A stretch of 64,000 bases of DNA, from positions 34,506,766 to 34,570,765 of the forward strand of contig CM058234.1 of NCBI GenBank assembly GCA_030180135.1. Direction: 5' to 3'. Positions 33,840-45,632 of this stretch are shown in pieces. Source of the stretch: Orychophragmus violaceus. Its lineage: Eukaryota > Streptophyta > Magnoliopsida > Brassicales > Brassicaceae. The position numbers were made by a program, and so were the translations under genes. Position 1 is the first letter of the stretch, and every line of letters starts with the position of its first letter. Below the pieces are notes generated by a model. It did no database searches and was not told where the DNA came from. It saw only the letters and a program-made list of their open reading frames with translations.

Positions 33840-34971
33840 TGATATATCATGGTTATTGTTGGTTTTCAGGCCATGATATAAGTCTTTACTTAGAGTCTTT
33901 TAGGTGTTTTTGTAGTCTTTTGTGTCCTTTACAGGTTTATGCACGTTTGGAGCTTATTTGGAGATATTGGTGCATTTTGGAGCCTAATGGGAATCTGTGC
34001 AGAAAATACGAAGTCGGAGTCCATACTTGGTGTGAGTGTCGATAGACATTACTCTTAGTGTCGATCGACACTGATCGCGATTCAGAAATTCTACGCGAGT
34101 TAATGAAACTTTTGAGGAATTACAATAAGGCCCAGAAGATTACCATATTTACAAGAAAGCCCAATTCGTGTTTTAGCTTTTAATTAGGTTTTTCAGCCAC
34201 TTGTTAGGCTAAGATTTTCTTAAGTTTTATTTTGAATTTTGTTCTGAGAGATTAGGGGATTTGGGGCTGGTTTTTGTTTGAGAGAGAAGAGATTTCTATT
34301 CATCATGTCTGTTGTTTCAATTGCCATGTCTGAGTAGATATCCTTGTTAGGTTTAGGGATTTCATGGATTGTTAGTTTAATTGATTAATTTGGATTCTTA
34401 ACATCTAGTTCTTCATCTAGGTTGTTCTTAATTCTGAATTCTAGACTGATCACCTAGGGTTTAGATCTGAGATAAATAACAATAGCGCGAGAGTGTGAGT
34501 TACAATCTGAATAAACTTAGTGTGAGCAATTTGACTAGATACAAAGGGATTTGTTTTAGAAGAATTGTGAACAGATAGAACTTGTTCTTAATGCTTGTTT
34601 AGAACTCTAGGATTCGCAACGAGAGTTGGCTTTCTAGGTTGTTAGACATAGTTAGTATTCACGCGAGAGTTGGTTTGCTATATTTCTGTGATTCTAGTTC
34701 TACAACATCGATATCTGAATCGTGTTAATTGATTGATCTGATTCCTTGATTTCCTGAGAACTTCCCTGAACATGACAACTTCGTTAATTGCTTACACCTC
34801 TCTTTAAATTACTTGCTTGTTTACTGCTTTCAATCTATTCGCTTAGCTTAATTCGATTACATATAGTCTATCGCGTGAAACTAGAGTCTCTGTGGGTTTC
34901 GATACCTTTTATATTACAATCACATAACTGTGCACTTGCAGTAGATAGGGAGTAAGACTCTGAGCCTATCA
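33840..34971 (+). repeat. E 5' LTR
   Basis: TGATATATCA to CCTATCA, 1132 bp, close to B LTRs. A palindrome pair at 34036/34058 (22 bp apart; the first site is mutated). Confidence 0.9.
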
Positions 34972-34977
34972 AGTTTT

Positions 34978-34995
34978 TGGCGCCGTTGCCGGGGA
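34978..34995 (+). other. E primer binding site (Asp tRNA)
   Basis: TGGCGCCGTTGCCGGGGA, identical to element A. Confidence 0.9.
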
Positions 34996-35116
34996 ATCTT
35001 TGAGTTTGCGATAGATTTTGTACTAGAATTTAGTCTAAGTGTTTTCTTTTCTTTGTTACTTATCTCTTTTCGCGTTTTTCTTGTTTCTGCAGGGAAACAG
35101 CGACCAAGAGAACTTA

Positions 35117-35151
35117 GTGTCGATCGACACCAACTTAGTGTCGGTCGACAC
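35117..35151. repeat. Paired-palindrome module in E leader
   Basis: GTGTCGATCGACAC and GTGTCGGTCGACAC, 21 bp apart, followed by TTTCGCGG. Confidence 0.8.
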
Positions 35152-35189
35152 CTTTCGCGGAAGCAACCAAGAAGACTAAGAGATCTGTA

Positions 35190-37117
35190 AGGATGATGTA
35201 TCCGAATGGTTTTTTCAGCTCAGGGATTGACAGCTCGCAGATAGCTGGGCTGAAGAAGCAAGTTGACTCTCTGCATAGTCTTCTACTTGGAAGGAGGAGT
35301 GTCCAATAGGCTCAGGATTTTGAAGTATTGGATGTTGGAAAGTATGCGCAAGAAGCTGTTAAATACGTTGGAGGGAATGGATTCTACAATCAGAAATCTG
35401 CTTTTCAGAAGCCCTTCCAGCAACAGAGCAGTTCCTTCTCAAGGAACTATGGTGCTTCTTCTTACCAAGCTCCTCCTGCACCTACACATAAGAGCAAGAT
35501 GGAAGCCATGATAGAGCGGTTTCTGGAGGGTCAGATGAAGGTCACTGTGGACTTCAACAAGAAGATAGATGCATTGTATGAAGATTTGAATGGGAAAATT
35601 TGAGTATCTGAACACTCATGTGAAGCAGCTAGGTGTTCAAGTTTCTCAGACTGCTGCAGCTGTGAAAAGAGAGGATGGATTCCTTCCAGGAAGAACTGAG
35701 AAGAACCCAAGGCTACATGTCAGTGCTATCCATGTCCAGCATGAAGAAGAGGTTATTCCACAGCTTATCGGGGAAAATTTGGAGGCTGGATTCGTGAGCT
35801 GCAAAGATGAGAAACACGTTTTTGAAACTTCAGATTTAGTGTCGGTCGACACCCCTCTTAGTGTCGGTCGACACACAGTTCTGACGGCAATTTCGAGTCC
35901 TCATGACTAGGCCTAGGCGTTCGGGTACCCATTCGGGTTCGGTTCGGGTTTTTTGGGTTTTCGGGTTTTCGGGTCCAGACATATAAGACCCATTCGGGTA
36001 TTTTATAATTTCGGTTCGGTTCCATTCGGGTTCGGTTCGGGTCCGGGTACCCATAATATCATAAAACAAAAATAAAAATTGGTTAATTTGAACAAAAATT
36101 TGTTAAAATGAGACAAATATAGTAAAAAATTCCTTATATTTAGTTTATTTTGAATATTTTAGCTATTTTGATCTAAAAATAACCAATATATATGAGTTGG
36201 TAATTATAGTTTTAGATAATTATGTTATATTAAGTCTAAATATAATTAATATTTTTGATATATAATTATAGTTCGGATATCTATTCGGTTCTCGGTTCAG
36301 GTCGGGTTCGGTTTCGGTTCTTCTATAGAGGTTTAAGACCCATTCGGGTATTTTGTCGGTTCGGATTCGGGTTCGGTTCCTCTTTTTCGGTTCGGGTTCG
36401 GTTCGGTATTTCGGTTCCCGGTTTTTTGCCCAGCCCTACTCATGACGAACGGAAATCGACCATGGTCGACACTGAAGGTCGACATCAATTCAATGTCGAC
36501 CGACACCACTTCTGCGTCGGTCGACGCGACGGTCAGGCAGACCCAATTTTGCCCAAATCTGATGTTTTTGCTGAGGAAAGGGTCTACAAACCTCCTATAC
36601 CATTCCCAAGAGTTCCTATAAGGTCTAAACATGAGCAGAATGTGATCAAATGCATGGGAGAGATGGATAAGAAGTTGATTCAGATTTCAGAGAAGCTTCC
36701 AGACCCAGGAGTCTTTATGCTAGACTGTTCCATCTGTAAGGACAGATTCGAGCATTCTCTTTGTGATTTAGGTTCTGGAGTAAATCTCATGTCATACTCT
36801 GTGGCTAAGAGATTATGACTATTGGATTTCAAGCCTACTAGGATCTCTCTTCTCCTAGTTGATCGATCAAAGAGGTATCCAGAAGGAGTTCTTGAGGACA
36901 TACCTATCAGAGTTGAAAACTACTCAATTCCACCGGACTTTGTTGTGATGAAGTATAATGTTGAGCCAGATGATCCTATTCTGCTTGGAAGATCATTCTT
37001 AGCTACTGCTGGAGCTGTGATAGATGTGAGGCATGGTCTGATTGATCTACACCTGGGAGATAAGCCTTTACAATTCAGGATGGATAGGTTGCAGAGATCC
37101 ACTGTTGATGGACATAC
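35190..37117 (+). pseudogene. E gag-protease remnant
   Basis: Capsid sequence is missing; the frame enters in the late gag linker (EAVKYVGGNGFYNQKSAFQK) and reaches protease (LDCSICKDRFEHSLCDLGSG, LLGRSFLATAGAVIDVRHGL). Stops and a frameshift occur at 35308, 35600 and 36816. Palindrome pairs at 35839/35861 and 36493/36514 are inside the coding region, the latter just after the hAT insertion. Confidence 0.8.
35908..36438. mobile_element. Non-autonomous hAT element
   Basis: 531 bp flanked by the 8-bp TSD CTCATGAC (35900-35907, 36439-36446); B shows the empty site near 26431. Ends are TAGGCCTAGGCG and, inverted, TAGGGCTGGGCA, typical of hAT termini. Arms are rich in TTCGGGTTCGG-type repeats around an AT-rich centre. 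No transposase. Confidence 0.9.
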
Positions 37118-37738
37118 CTTGTCACAGAGGTTCAAATGCGCGTCTTGCTCGGGAGAGTTGACGTGCTCGGGTCCGAGGGTCAAAGTTTATCTTTAAAGAA
37201 GAACTGACTAGGTTCGGTGATGAATCAGGAGAGAAAAGAGATGTTCGGTTTTTAAGTAACAAAGAGAGTGAGTTGCTCGGTAACGAGCATATTCTATTCA
37301 GAGAGAAGAACCCCAAGCTAGTCGAATGACGAGATCGGTTTACAATTTGGAAAATATTAATTATAGAGAGAGAAAGTAGTGAGAAGTGCACAAATCCCAA
37401 AAAGTTACATTAATGTACAGTGACGACTCCTATTTATAGTAAAATATAGTCGTACTTTTTACAGGCCGTTGAGCGTTTGTCGAGCTTGTGCGGATGGGCC
37501 GTACGTGATGACGAGATGGGCCAAGCCGTACATTCCTTTGGCTGGTAGTGGAGCCGAGCTGACTTATGGTTGTGGGCCGAGCCGAGCCGAGCAGAGCTGA
37601 TAACGATGGGCTCGGTGCGGGTGCACATGTTCGGGCCTTCTCTTGTTGGGCCGAGTTTGTTTCTGTTGGACCAACCTTTTTACAGAGAACAGATATTGGG
37701 ACCTGCTAATTAGATGGGTGCTAAACCCATATATAACA
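37118..37738 (-). repeat. LTR shared by T1 and T2 (one end truncated)
   Basis: On the minus strand it begins TGTTATATATGGGTTTAGCA at 37738. The other end is lost where E stops. As the only LTR between T1 gag and the T2 antisense gene, it serves as T1 5' LTR and T2 3' LTR. Confidence 0.7.
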
Positions 37739-37755
37739 GTAAGCCCCCCCCAGTT
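37739..37755 (-). other. T2 polypurine tract
   Basis: On the minus strand ACTGGGGGGGGCTTAC directly precedes the LTR start TGTTATAT, the expected place for plus-strand priming. Confidence 0.65.
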
Positions 37756-38014
37756 CGTCGATCTTCATGATGTTTGAAGTCGGCGGATTTGTCAAGTATT
37801 TAGTTGGGTCAATATCTGTTCGGTGTGAACCTGGTCGGCTCGTTTTGTCTGCTCGTTCCGTTGCTTATGTCTTGGGAATCTCAACGGGTTTTTTGGGAAG
37901 CTGCTGGATACTGAAGAGTCACGTCGACGTAATGATGGTACCTATAACTGCTGGAAACCGAAGAGTCGCATAGGCGTCATAATTTCGCTTTCCTCGAAAG
38001 CTTCCTGCTTTGCT

Positions 38015-38022
38015 TATAAATA
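38015..38022 (+). promoter_or_regulatory. TATA box of T2 antisense gene
   Basis: TATAAATA, conserved with 76-83 in T1, about 110 bp before the ATG at 38134. Confidence 0.55.
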
Positions 38023-38133
38023 CTTTGCTCCGCTTCTCCTCATTTTCATTTCTCTCCTTCCGCAGGTATTTCGCTCTCCCTTCTCTCTAGAATTTTCTCG
38101 CTCTAGATTGTTGTTGTATTATTATTTGCAAGT

Positions 38134-40919
38134 ATGAGAATTGAGTCTCATTCTAGGTCATCGTCCGACCGCAACGATTTACATTCGGTGCGGTTGTCTC
38201 TGGGGAATTCTGCTTAATCTAGTTCGTCCGTAGGGCAGTCGAGTTCCTTGGTAAGCTCGGTGTGGACAGAAATCATCGGGCCGAGCTCGCGAGACGATCC
38301 GACTTGTTCGTTCCTTGTTGCTATTAGTGATCCGAGCTTTCAAATCCCTCATCTTATAGACTCAGACGACGACGGGGCGCGACCTTGGCGACCATCTTCA
38401 GCCGTCCATCTTCCTTTGGAAGAAGACGTTTATCTGGTTGATCAGGCGCTACTCGGTACGCTTTCTCCCGTTCCGAGCAGATCAAAAAAGAGGATGAGTC
38501 AACAAGAAAACTTGTTCCTTCGCCCAGTTCTTCCGACTAAATGTACCGACGACGACTTGAAGTGGCTTGTTGAAAATTGCTCTAGTGGTGGTGCTGGTCG
38601 ACTCGAGCTGCGTAGACCCGAACCGGACCAGAGACCTTGGCATTATCCTAAAGGGTGGGCGTGTCTATACGACTTTTGGTTTAGGCATATCCACATGAGG
38701 CATATCCCGAAGTTACTCGTTGCTTATTGCGAGGAGAGGAGGATCGCGCTGTCCCAACTTAGCCCTTCGGCCGTTCAAAATTTGGTCGGTTCTACCATTA
38801 TGGCCGCCGAATGTTGCGTAAATATGAGTCTTCGGTTCTTTGAAGAGATTTAGTCGATCTCTTCAAATGGCATGACTCTCAGGACTCGTTATGTGAGCAT
38901 GAGAACCCGCTTCGGTCTTAAGGTTTCTATTGCGAAGCCGTCAAAAGTTGATGACTGGCAAGACCGATATTTTTATGCTCGGGTGAATGCAGCTTCGGTT
39001 CCCGATCCGGAGAGGCCGTATAGGACAAAATGGAATCGTCTTCATGGTAATCCTTTTGTTTTTCTTGTTCCTTTAAATTGACTAACTCATGCTCGTTTCT
39101 TTTTTTTGCAGATCGTCATCCTGCTACGCTCCCACCGCCGGATAATTTTTTGGAGGATTTGAAGAAACTTGTTGCTCGGGGAATTCAAAATTGGCCAGAA
39201 GTTAAGGCTGATCGAGTGAGACGAGCCTTCGAAAGTCTTGACCCACGTACATCATCTTGCTTATTTTCTATCTTGCTATTTCTTTTCTAATCAGGAGATT
39301 TGTCGGCTGTCTTCTTCGTTCGATCGAATCCTTGATCGAGCTGAACAACCAACCATTCGTTCATTATACAAAAGGAGGCAAACAAGTGAAGGAGATGGGT
39401 CAAATGGATCTCGAAGTCTTTGACTACGTCGGGAGAATTTGACTAACGAGGAGGTAATCCTTGTCAACTTGGATCCTAATCGACCGTTTTCTCCGTCGGT
39501 CGGGCCTGTTCCCCCGGGGATGGTTTTTGTGGATGAGTATCATCATGATTTATTTCGTCAGGTGCGCGTAGCGGTAGACGCAGCTGAGGCTGAATCTCTT
39601 CAGAAAAGGAAGAAGAAAAAGACGAAGAAGAGGTCGCGGTCCAATCGTCGGGTAGAGGAAGACATGGCGACTGCCGAGCTGGAAGTGGCTCGGGCCGGGA
39701 ACCAAGATTGGGAGACCGAGGATACCTCGGAGGTGCCTCCCCTAGTAAAGAAGAAGAAGGTAGCGGTCGATACTACAGCAAAGGCTGTTAATCGGTCGGG
39801 TGAAGATTTAATCGAGGTTTCCGAGCATCCTGGTGCTGGAGGAAAAGAGTTGGTGGTTTATTCCGAGGGTGTGGATGCTCGGGTTGAGACTGCGGAGCAC
39901 GCTGGTGCTAATGAGACCGTTTATTCGGATGGTCGGGGGGAAGATGAAGTCGCTGGACTTCAGGACGAAATGGTTAGTCGGGCTGGAGATGTAGTCGCTG
40001 GACTTCATTTCCTGGGGAATCAGCACGAGGAGGTAGTCACTGATTATGGCTTCTCCTTTAAGTATGAAGGTGCGGAGTCGATTATCCGCGATCAGACTGC
40101 CTGTGCGAATTTGTTTCGCATGTTTAGGGATAGTCCGCCGAGGCAACTTCCCTCGGTCAACAAAACGCTCCTGCCGCAGTACAAAAAGGCAGCTGCAAAC
40201 GACATCGTCCGGGTAAGGCCTCGCTCGTCATCTCGTTTTTGCGATGATTTCATTCGGTTCTAATCTTTTCATTCCCTCCTTTATTTCAGGGCCTTGCTAA
40301 CTATAACCTGCTCTTCGATAGTTATGAGGAGGATCGGGTCGGTCTTGAACGAACGATTATCGGGCTGAAAAGGGATCTTGCCAAGGCTTGGAGGGCCGTT
40401 GTTGAGCTCGAGGAATACCGCCAGAATTCGGCTGTTATGGAGGCGCTTCGTTCGTCTCTTAGGGCCGAGGAAGAGAAAGTATCGGCCTTGGAGAAGAAGG
40501 TTACGGATCTTACTACCGAGAATGTTCGGTTGGATACCGAGAATAAGCAGTGCCTGACTGACTGCTCGAATGCTCAGGCCGAAGCTGATGAATTGACTGT
40601 TCGGGTGTCCGATCTTGAGAACAAACTGAAATCAGAATGCGCTCGGCTCAAGGCTTCCCGCAAGCTTGAAGTTCTGAAGGAAAGGGAGCGCGTATCGGGC
40701 AAGGCGCAAGCTCGGATTTCAAAGATTAAGAAATCCAAAGAAGAGATGGAGCTCGGGAGGAAGAAGCAGATAACCATAAACCAGGCCGTCGCTGCTGCCG
40801 CCATGCTGAAGGCACCTGTCAGAGAAAGCTTTGCCATCCCTGCCGAGAAGATAGCTAAAGCTGACTCTGATTTTGCTCGGCTTAAGCAAGAGCTCAGTGA
40901 GGTTCTGTATACAGACTTA
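38134..40919 (+). pseudogene. T2 antisense gene, 5' part
   Basis: Start ATG 38134. TAA at 38212-38214 replaces CAA of T1, but the frame is then open 38215-38853 and includes LFLRPVLPTKCTDDDLKWLV and AVQNLVGSTIMAAECCVNMS. TAG at 38851 replaces a Ser codon of T1. Introns: 39047-39111 (GTAATC to TTGCAG), about 39247-39294, and a GTAAGG intron from about 40212 to 40290. The coiled coil (40437-40919) is intact where T1 has a stop. C3 inserted at 40919. It resembles PF04195-type proteins; function unknown, possibly regulatory or nucleic-acid binding. Confidence 0.65.
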
Positions 40920-41571
40920 TGTTGGATCTCCTAGGATCTAGGGTTTGTTATATTGAAATTACCAACCTCGTTCTTACCTCAGATCTGGCAGCGGAATAGA
41001 ATGGTGAACGAGATCTAGCGAATCAAGTGCTTCGCCTCTACCAAGCACACACTCACACAACCTGGAACGCCGGGATGCTAGTGCCGGATTCAGGGAATGA
41101 GTTTTCGATGTCTCTGCTTTTCTCTCTGAGAATGACAGCGACCGCTAGGGTGGTCCAGGTCGACCATATAAGCCTTTATATATCGACCTGGAAATGACAT
41201 CACAAAACCGTCGGAGAAGCCCGACTCATTTTCGTCAAAACCCGATCGACACACCTTCTCGAAAAGCCTGCATCGATCGACACACTCATGTATCGATCGA
41301 CACATACATCATAAAACTCTATGTCAATATGTATCCAATACACATCAATGTGATCATTATCAAATGATCATTCCCATATGTTAGCTTCCAGATTGCTTAG
41401 GTGTGTGACCCTATAGGATCATATAATACTGGCAGTAAGTCTACAACTTACAGATTACAAGAGGCTTCTAGCAAAGCATTACAATCACCAGTATTATACA
41501 AACGATTGATCTCGATACACAACTACTATCAGGAGTGAGTACAAGTGTGATTTCAGGACACAATCCCAACA
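40920..41571 (-). repeat. C3 3' LTR
   Basis: 652 bp. TATATAAAG at 41182-41174 between CAGGTCGA/TCGACCTG inverted repeats. Palindromes at 41239 (partial), 41270 and 41290; lacks the pair kept in the 5' LTR. Confidence 0.95.
41239..41303. promoter_or_regulatory. Palindromes in C3 3' LTR
   Basis: A partial site at 41239, then GCATCGATCGACAC (41270) and GTATCGATCGACAC (41290), 20 bp apart. Confidence 0.75.
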
Positions 41572-42115
41572 ATCTCCCACTTGTACTGGAATCATCAATT
41601 CCTACAATCCTTTTGTCTCTATATCTCGATTTGGCATAAGACAAGATTAGTGTCATTCTTATTAAGCCAATATCATGTTTATCGAACTCCTGATCTATAC
41701 TGAACAAAACAAACAACTGAACTACAGTTCGTTTGAGTGCGGCCACACATTTTCTCAGCATAAAATCTTCGATAGGCCCTAAGATATTTATCTCCCGTTA
41801 TTCAGGAGGGACAAATCCCATCTTGTTCCATCCCTGTTCCTTTACACACTTCATGATACACCTGAGAAGTGCCTTTATAGCCGCCAGTCACGGATCGACG
41901 TTTGACAAGGTCAAGGTGCACCAATTCATATGCAAGAAAGCATGATGAACTCAGGTCTAAGGACTATACTCAATAGTCGTAATGATAACCTCTCATGACA
42001 CAGATATAACTATCCTGGAGACTTCTCATTAGCGGGTCACGTCCGATCATATGTTCACCAACATATATCTATGTGACTAACTGTGATACTCATATCATTG
42101 ACTCCATGAAACTTA
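41572..42115 (-). other. C3 PPT and part of its 3' noncoding region
   Basis: AAGTGGGAGAT on the minus strand next to the LTR is the PPT. CTCAGGTCTAAGGACTATAC at 41950-41969 is the block shared with C1, C2 and C4. No gene. Confidence 0.7.
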
Positions 42116-42120
42116 GTCAA

Positions 42121-42800
42121 TGTAGGAATTTCTAGCAGATCCTAATCCAATTAGGCAATCCTGGTCTGAATTCCAAGCCTAGGATCTAGGGTTCATGTAA
42201 TTGAATCATTGGGATCTCAGAATTACCTGGTGATTAGCAGCGGAAGATTTGCAGATAATCGAGATCTAGAGCGCCTCAAATGCTGCGCCTCTACTGGTAT
42301 CCACACGCACACAAACTGAACAGCAGGGATGCTAGTGCCTATCGAGATCCAATCTCTTCAGAGGTTTCTATCTGTGTTCTGGTGGCTGTGTATTAGGTTA
42401 AGTTGGAGTTTAGGTCGACCATATATCTTATATATGTCGACTTAAACCGCAACGGGATTAACCAGCGATTAAACCGAATTAACCTGATTAATCCGTGAGT
42501 GCATCGATCGATGCACTATCTGCAACGATCGACGCTGCCCCAGAACATTGATATCGAATGCATATCAAATATGCATTCACTGGATCATTACATTAATGAT
42601 CAACCTCGTCTTTAACGCCCAGTTTGCTTAGGTGTGTGACCCTGTAGGATCATATAACACTAGCAATGAGTTCTCAACTCATTGATCACAAGTGGCTTCT
42701 AGCAAAGCATTATGACTACCTAGTGTCATATGATTGTCTCATCTCGACAATACGACTTTCACTTAGAGCAAGTACAATAGATTTCAGGACATTCCCAACA
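42121..42800 (-). repeat. C2 3' LTR
   Basis: TATATAAG at 42434-42427; palindromes GCATCGATCGATGC (42501) and GCAACGATCGACGC (42522), 21 bp apart and 66 bp from the TATA box. Confidence 0.95.
42501..42535. promoter_or_regulatory. Paired-palindrome module in C2 3' LTR
   Basis: The first site is a perfect 14-bp palindrome. Same spacing and TATA distance as C1 although the arms differ (GCATC rather than GTGTC). Confidence 0.8.
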
Positions 42801-43621
42801 ATCTCCCACTTGTACTGGAATCATCTATTCCTTTAATCCCTTCGTCACTATATCTCGATCTGACATAAGGCAAGATCTGTGTCACCCTTATTTAGCCAAG
42901 ATCATGTTCATCGAACTCCGATTTATACTGACAAGACAAACGACTGACAATCACCTCGTTTGAGTGTGGCCACACATTTCTCAGTATCAAATCTTCGATG
43001 GGCCCTGAGATATTTATCTCCTGTATATAGGAGGGACAAATCCCATCTTGTTCCATCCCTGTCTCTTCACACGCTTCATGATACGCCCAATCAATGCCTT
43101 TATAGTCACCAGTTACGGCTGACGTTTGACAAGGTTAAAGCGGACCAATTCACATGTAAGAGAACATGATGAACTCAGGTCTAAGGACTATACTCTACAG
43201 TCGTAATGAAAACTCTCATGACACTTATATAACTATCCCGTAGAGTTCTCATCAGTGGGTCATGTCCGATCATGTGTTCTCCAACACATATCTATGTGAT
43301 TGACTTTAATACTCTTATTAATGACTCCATGAAACTTAGTCATCAGTCACCTCACATACTAGTCTCACGCGGTTGTTAATGTCCCATTTTAACAACCTTG
43401 ACCAGGGACCAATCATAATTTATGTCATTTATTATCTATAGGGTTTCATGATCAAGTCACATACTTGATGACCTATAAAATGTCATAAATTACTTTGGGA
43501 CTATTATTTAATAACCATTATTAAATAATACAGATGTCAGATTTCAATAACATAATCAAATTATGTTTGTACGAACATCATATCATAACTAAAATTAATA
43601 ACATTGACTCCCACTAAAATT
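42801..43621 (-). other. C2 PPT and 3' noncoding region
   Basis: No gene. AAGTGGGAGAT PPT next to the LTR; shared block at 43174-43193. Confidence 0.7.
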
Positions 43622-44547
43622 AAGATCACATCTTAAGACATCTAATGCCTTTAGCAGTAGTCTGACCCTTATTTGCTCTTGCTCAGCGTGTGTCGCAAGA
43701 CACTGCGTCTTGCTAAGAGTAATACCAAGAGTCATTTGCACGAAGCCCTTCTTGGAATCCTGCATATTGGACATGTGCAAGGCCTTATCACTACAAGTAT
43801 CTTGACACAATCCAATTAGCTTATCCAATCTATCTCTATAGATTTTTATTCCAAGAATGTATACGGTTTCTCCCATATTTCTTATTGAAAAACAATTTTC
43901 GAGTCAAGTCTTAACAGACTGAAACAACGGAACTTCATTTCTGAGAAGTAGTATGTTATCAACATACAATACCAGAAATGCAACTGCGCTCCCACTAGTC
44001 ATCTTGTAAACATTCGGTTCCTTTTCATTTCTGATAAAATCAAACCTTTTGATTACTTTATCAAAACGAAGATTCCGACTCCGAGATGCTTGCATCAATC
44101 CATAAATGGATCGATGAAGCTTGCATATCTTCCTAGCTTCATTAGGATCAATGAAAACTTCAGATTATGTCATGTACACATTCTTTTCCAGAATTCCATT
44201 AAGGAAAACTGTTTTCACATCCATCTGCCAGATCTCATAACCATTATGAGTGGCGGTTGCTAGGAGAATCCGAATGGACATAAGCATGGTGTCTGGGAAT
44301 AGGTTTCTTCATAGTCAATACCATGAATTTACTTGAAACCTTTTGCCACCAACCTAGCTTTGTATATCTGAATATAACCATTTTCGGATTCAGCGGCTTT
44401 CAGCCATTTTCGGAGTCAAGGCCCATCATTGCTTCTTCAAAATTCGCAGGCCCGTCACTTTCAATGATCAGTAGATCACGGCAATTGGTTACGAGAAATC
44501 CATATTTCTCGGGTTCGTGACGGATCCTTTCGGATCTGCGAGCTTCA

Positions 44548-44770
44548 TTTTTCTGTAAAAGTCGCACACACATATCTCATATGTATACTTTTACCACGAC
44601 CTAATTAACCAAGATTTAAACCGTAGTTAATTAAGTCATAACCCAAAATCAATATTTTGGTTCGCGATCTGTGTCGATCGATGCAACTTTTGTGTCGATC
44701 GACACTTCTTCAGAAACTCGCCATTTAAATGTATATCGAATATACATTCACCAGATCCTTTATAAACTCT
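44548..44770 (-). repeat. LTR-promoter-like insertion in C2 pol
   Basis: C1 reads straight through here. The inserted stretch has GTAAAAGT/ACTTTTAC inverted repeats around a TATA-like core, a palindrome pair at 44671/44692 (21 bp apart), and AT-rich sequence like the U3 of C1 and C2. Confidence 0.6.
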
Positions 44771-45598
44771 AGGCACCACAAGTGCAGGTTCTACAACTCT
44801 TTGTAGATCCAACTGCTGCTCTTCCTCATCAGGTTGAGCAGTCTCCTGTGTCTTTCGAATTTCTTCGAATTGTACTTTTACTCCCACTGTTCTTTTGGAA
44901 AGAAAGTCTTTCTCAAGAAAACATAGTTCCGAGCAACAAACAATTTGTTCTCGAACTGGTTGTAAAATTAACATGCCTTGGTTTTGTTAGGACAACCAAT
45001 GAAGAGGCACTTATCAGATTTGGGTGTGAGCTTATCAGAGATTAAACGTTTTATATAAGTCTCGCAGCTCCAAATCTCCATGATGGATAAATCAGAAACA
45101 TTTATATTCCACATCTCATGTGGTATCTCTGTAACTGATTTTGATAGAACTCTATTTAATGTAAACTCAGACGTTCCTAGAGCGTATTCTTAGAAAGATA
45201 ATGGAAGATCTAAGTGACTCATCATTGATCGAACCATATCTAATAAAGTCCGATACAGGAGGAGTGAATTGTGAAACACTTTCACAATCTCTCAGATGAT
45301 CACTAAATTCTTGACCTAAGTATTCACCTCCATGATCTCATCGTAGAGGTTTAATACCTTTGCCAAATTGATTCTGTACTTCATTTTGGAACTCTTTGAA
45401 CTTTTGAAAGATTCTGACTTATGCCTTATAAATAAGGCATAACCGTACCTTCTGAAAATATCAGTAAAGGTAATGAAGCACTGAAAATTTCCTCTAGCAT
45501 TTGCGCTTATCGGGCCATGTACATCCGTATGTATAAAGCCCAATAATCCTCTGGCCCATTCATTTTATCCGTTCGTTCGCAACTTGTATCGATCGTTG

Positions 45599-45632
45599 CA
45601 TACATGCATCGATCGACACTACCTTTGTTGAA
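45599..45632. repeat. Paired-palindrome module inserted in C2 integrase region
   Basis: GTATCGATCGTTGC and GCATCGATCGACAC, 20 bp apart, within roughly 56 extra bases relative to C1 between AACAAA and GGGCCAG (minus). Confidence 0.75.

Larger units (their letters stand above)
33840..37117 (+). mobile_element. E: truncated Athila-related element
   Basis: It has a 5' LTR, an Asp tRNA PBS and part of gag-protease, then ends near 37117 in protease sequence without post-gag region or 3' LTR. The T-family LTR follows directly. Part of E and the adjoining LTR edge were probably lost in one deletion. A small hAT element interrupts it. Confidence 0.85.
1..37738 (-). mobile_element. T1: Ty3/gypsy (Tat-like) LTR retrotransposon, 3' LTR outside window
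   Basis: Reading right to left on the minus strand: LTR (37118-37738), PBS-like site, gag, protease, reverse transcriptase, RNase H, integrase, then a gene on the opposite strand. Its 3' LTR would lie left of base 1. Gag-pol followed by an antisense gene before the 3' LTR resembles Tat/Grande-type gypsy elements; the lineage name is inference. T1 is interrupted by the CACTA element, A, B and E, and every reading frame carries stops or frameshifts. Sequence resumes cleanly across each insertion, for example integrase/RNase H across A at 18371/25019. Confidence 0.85.
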
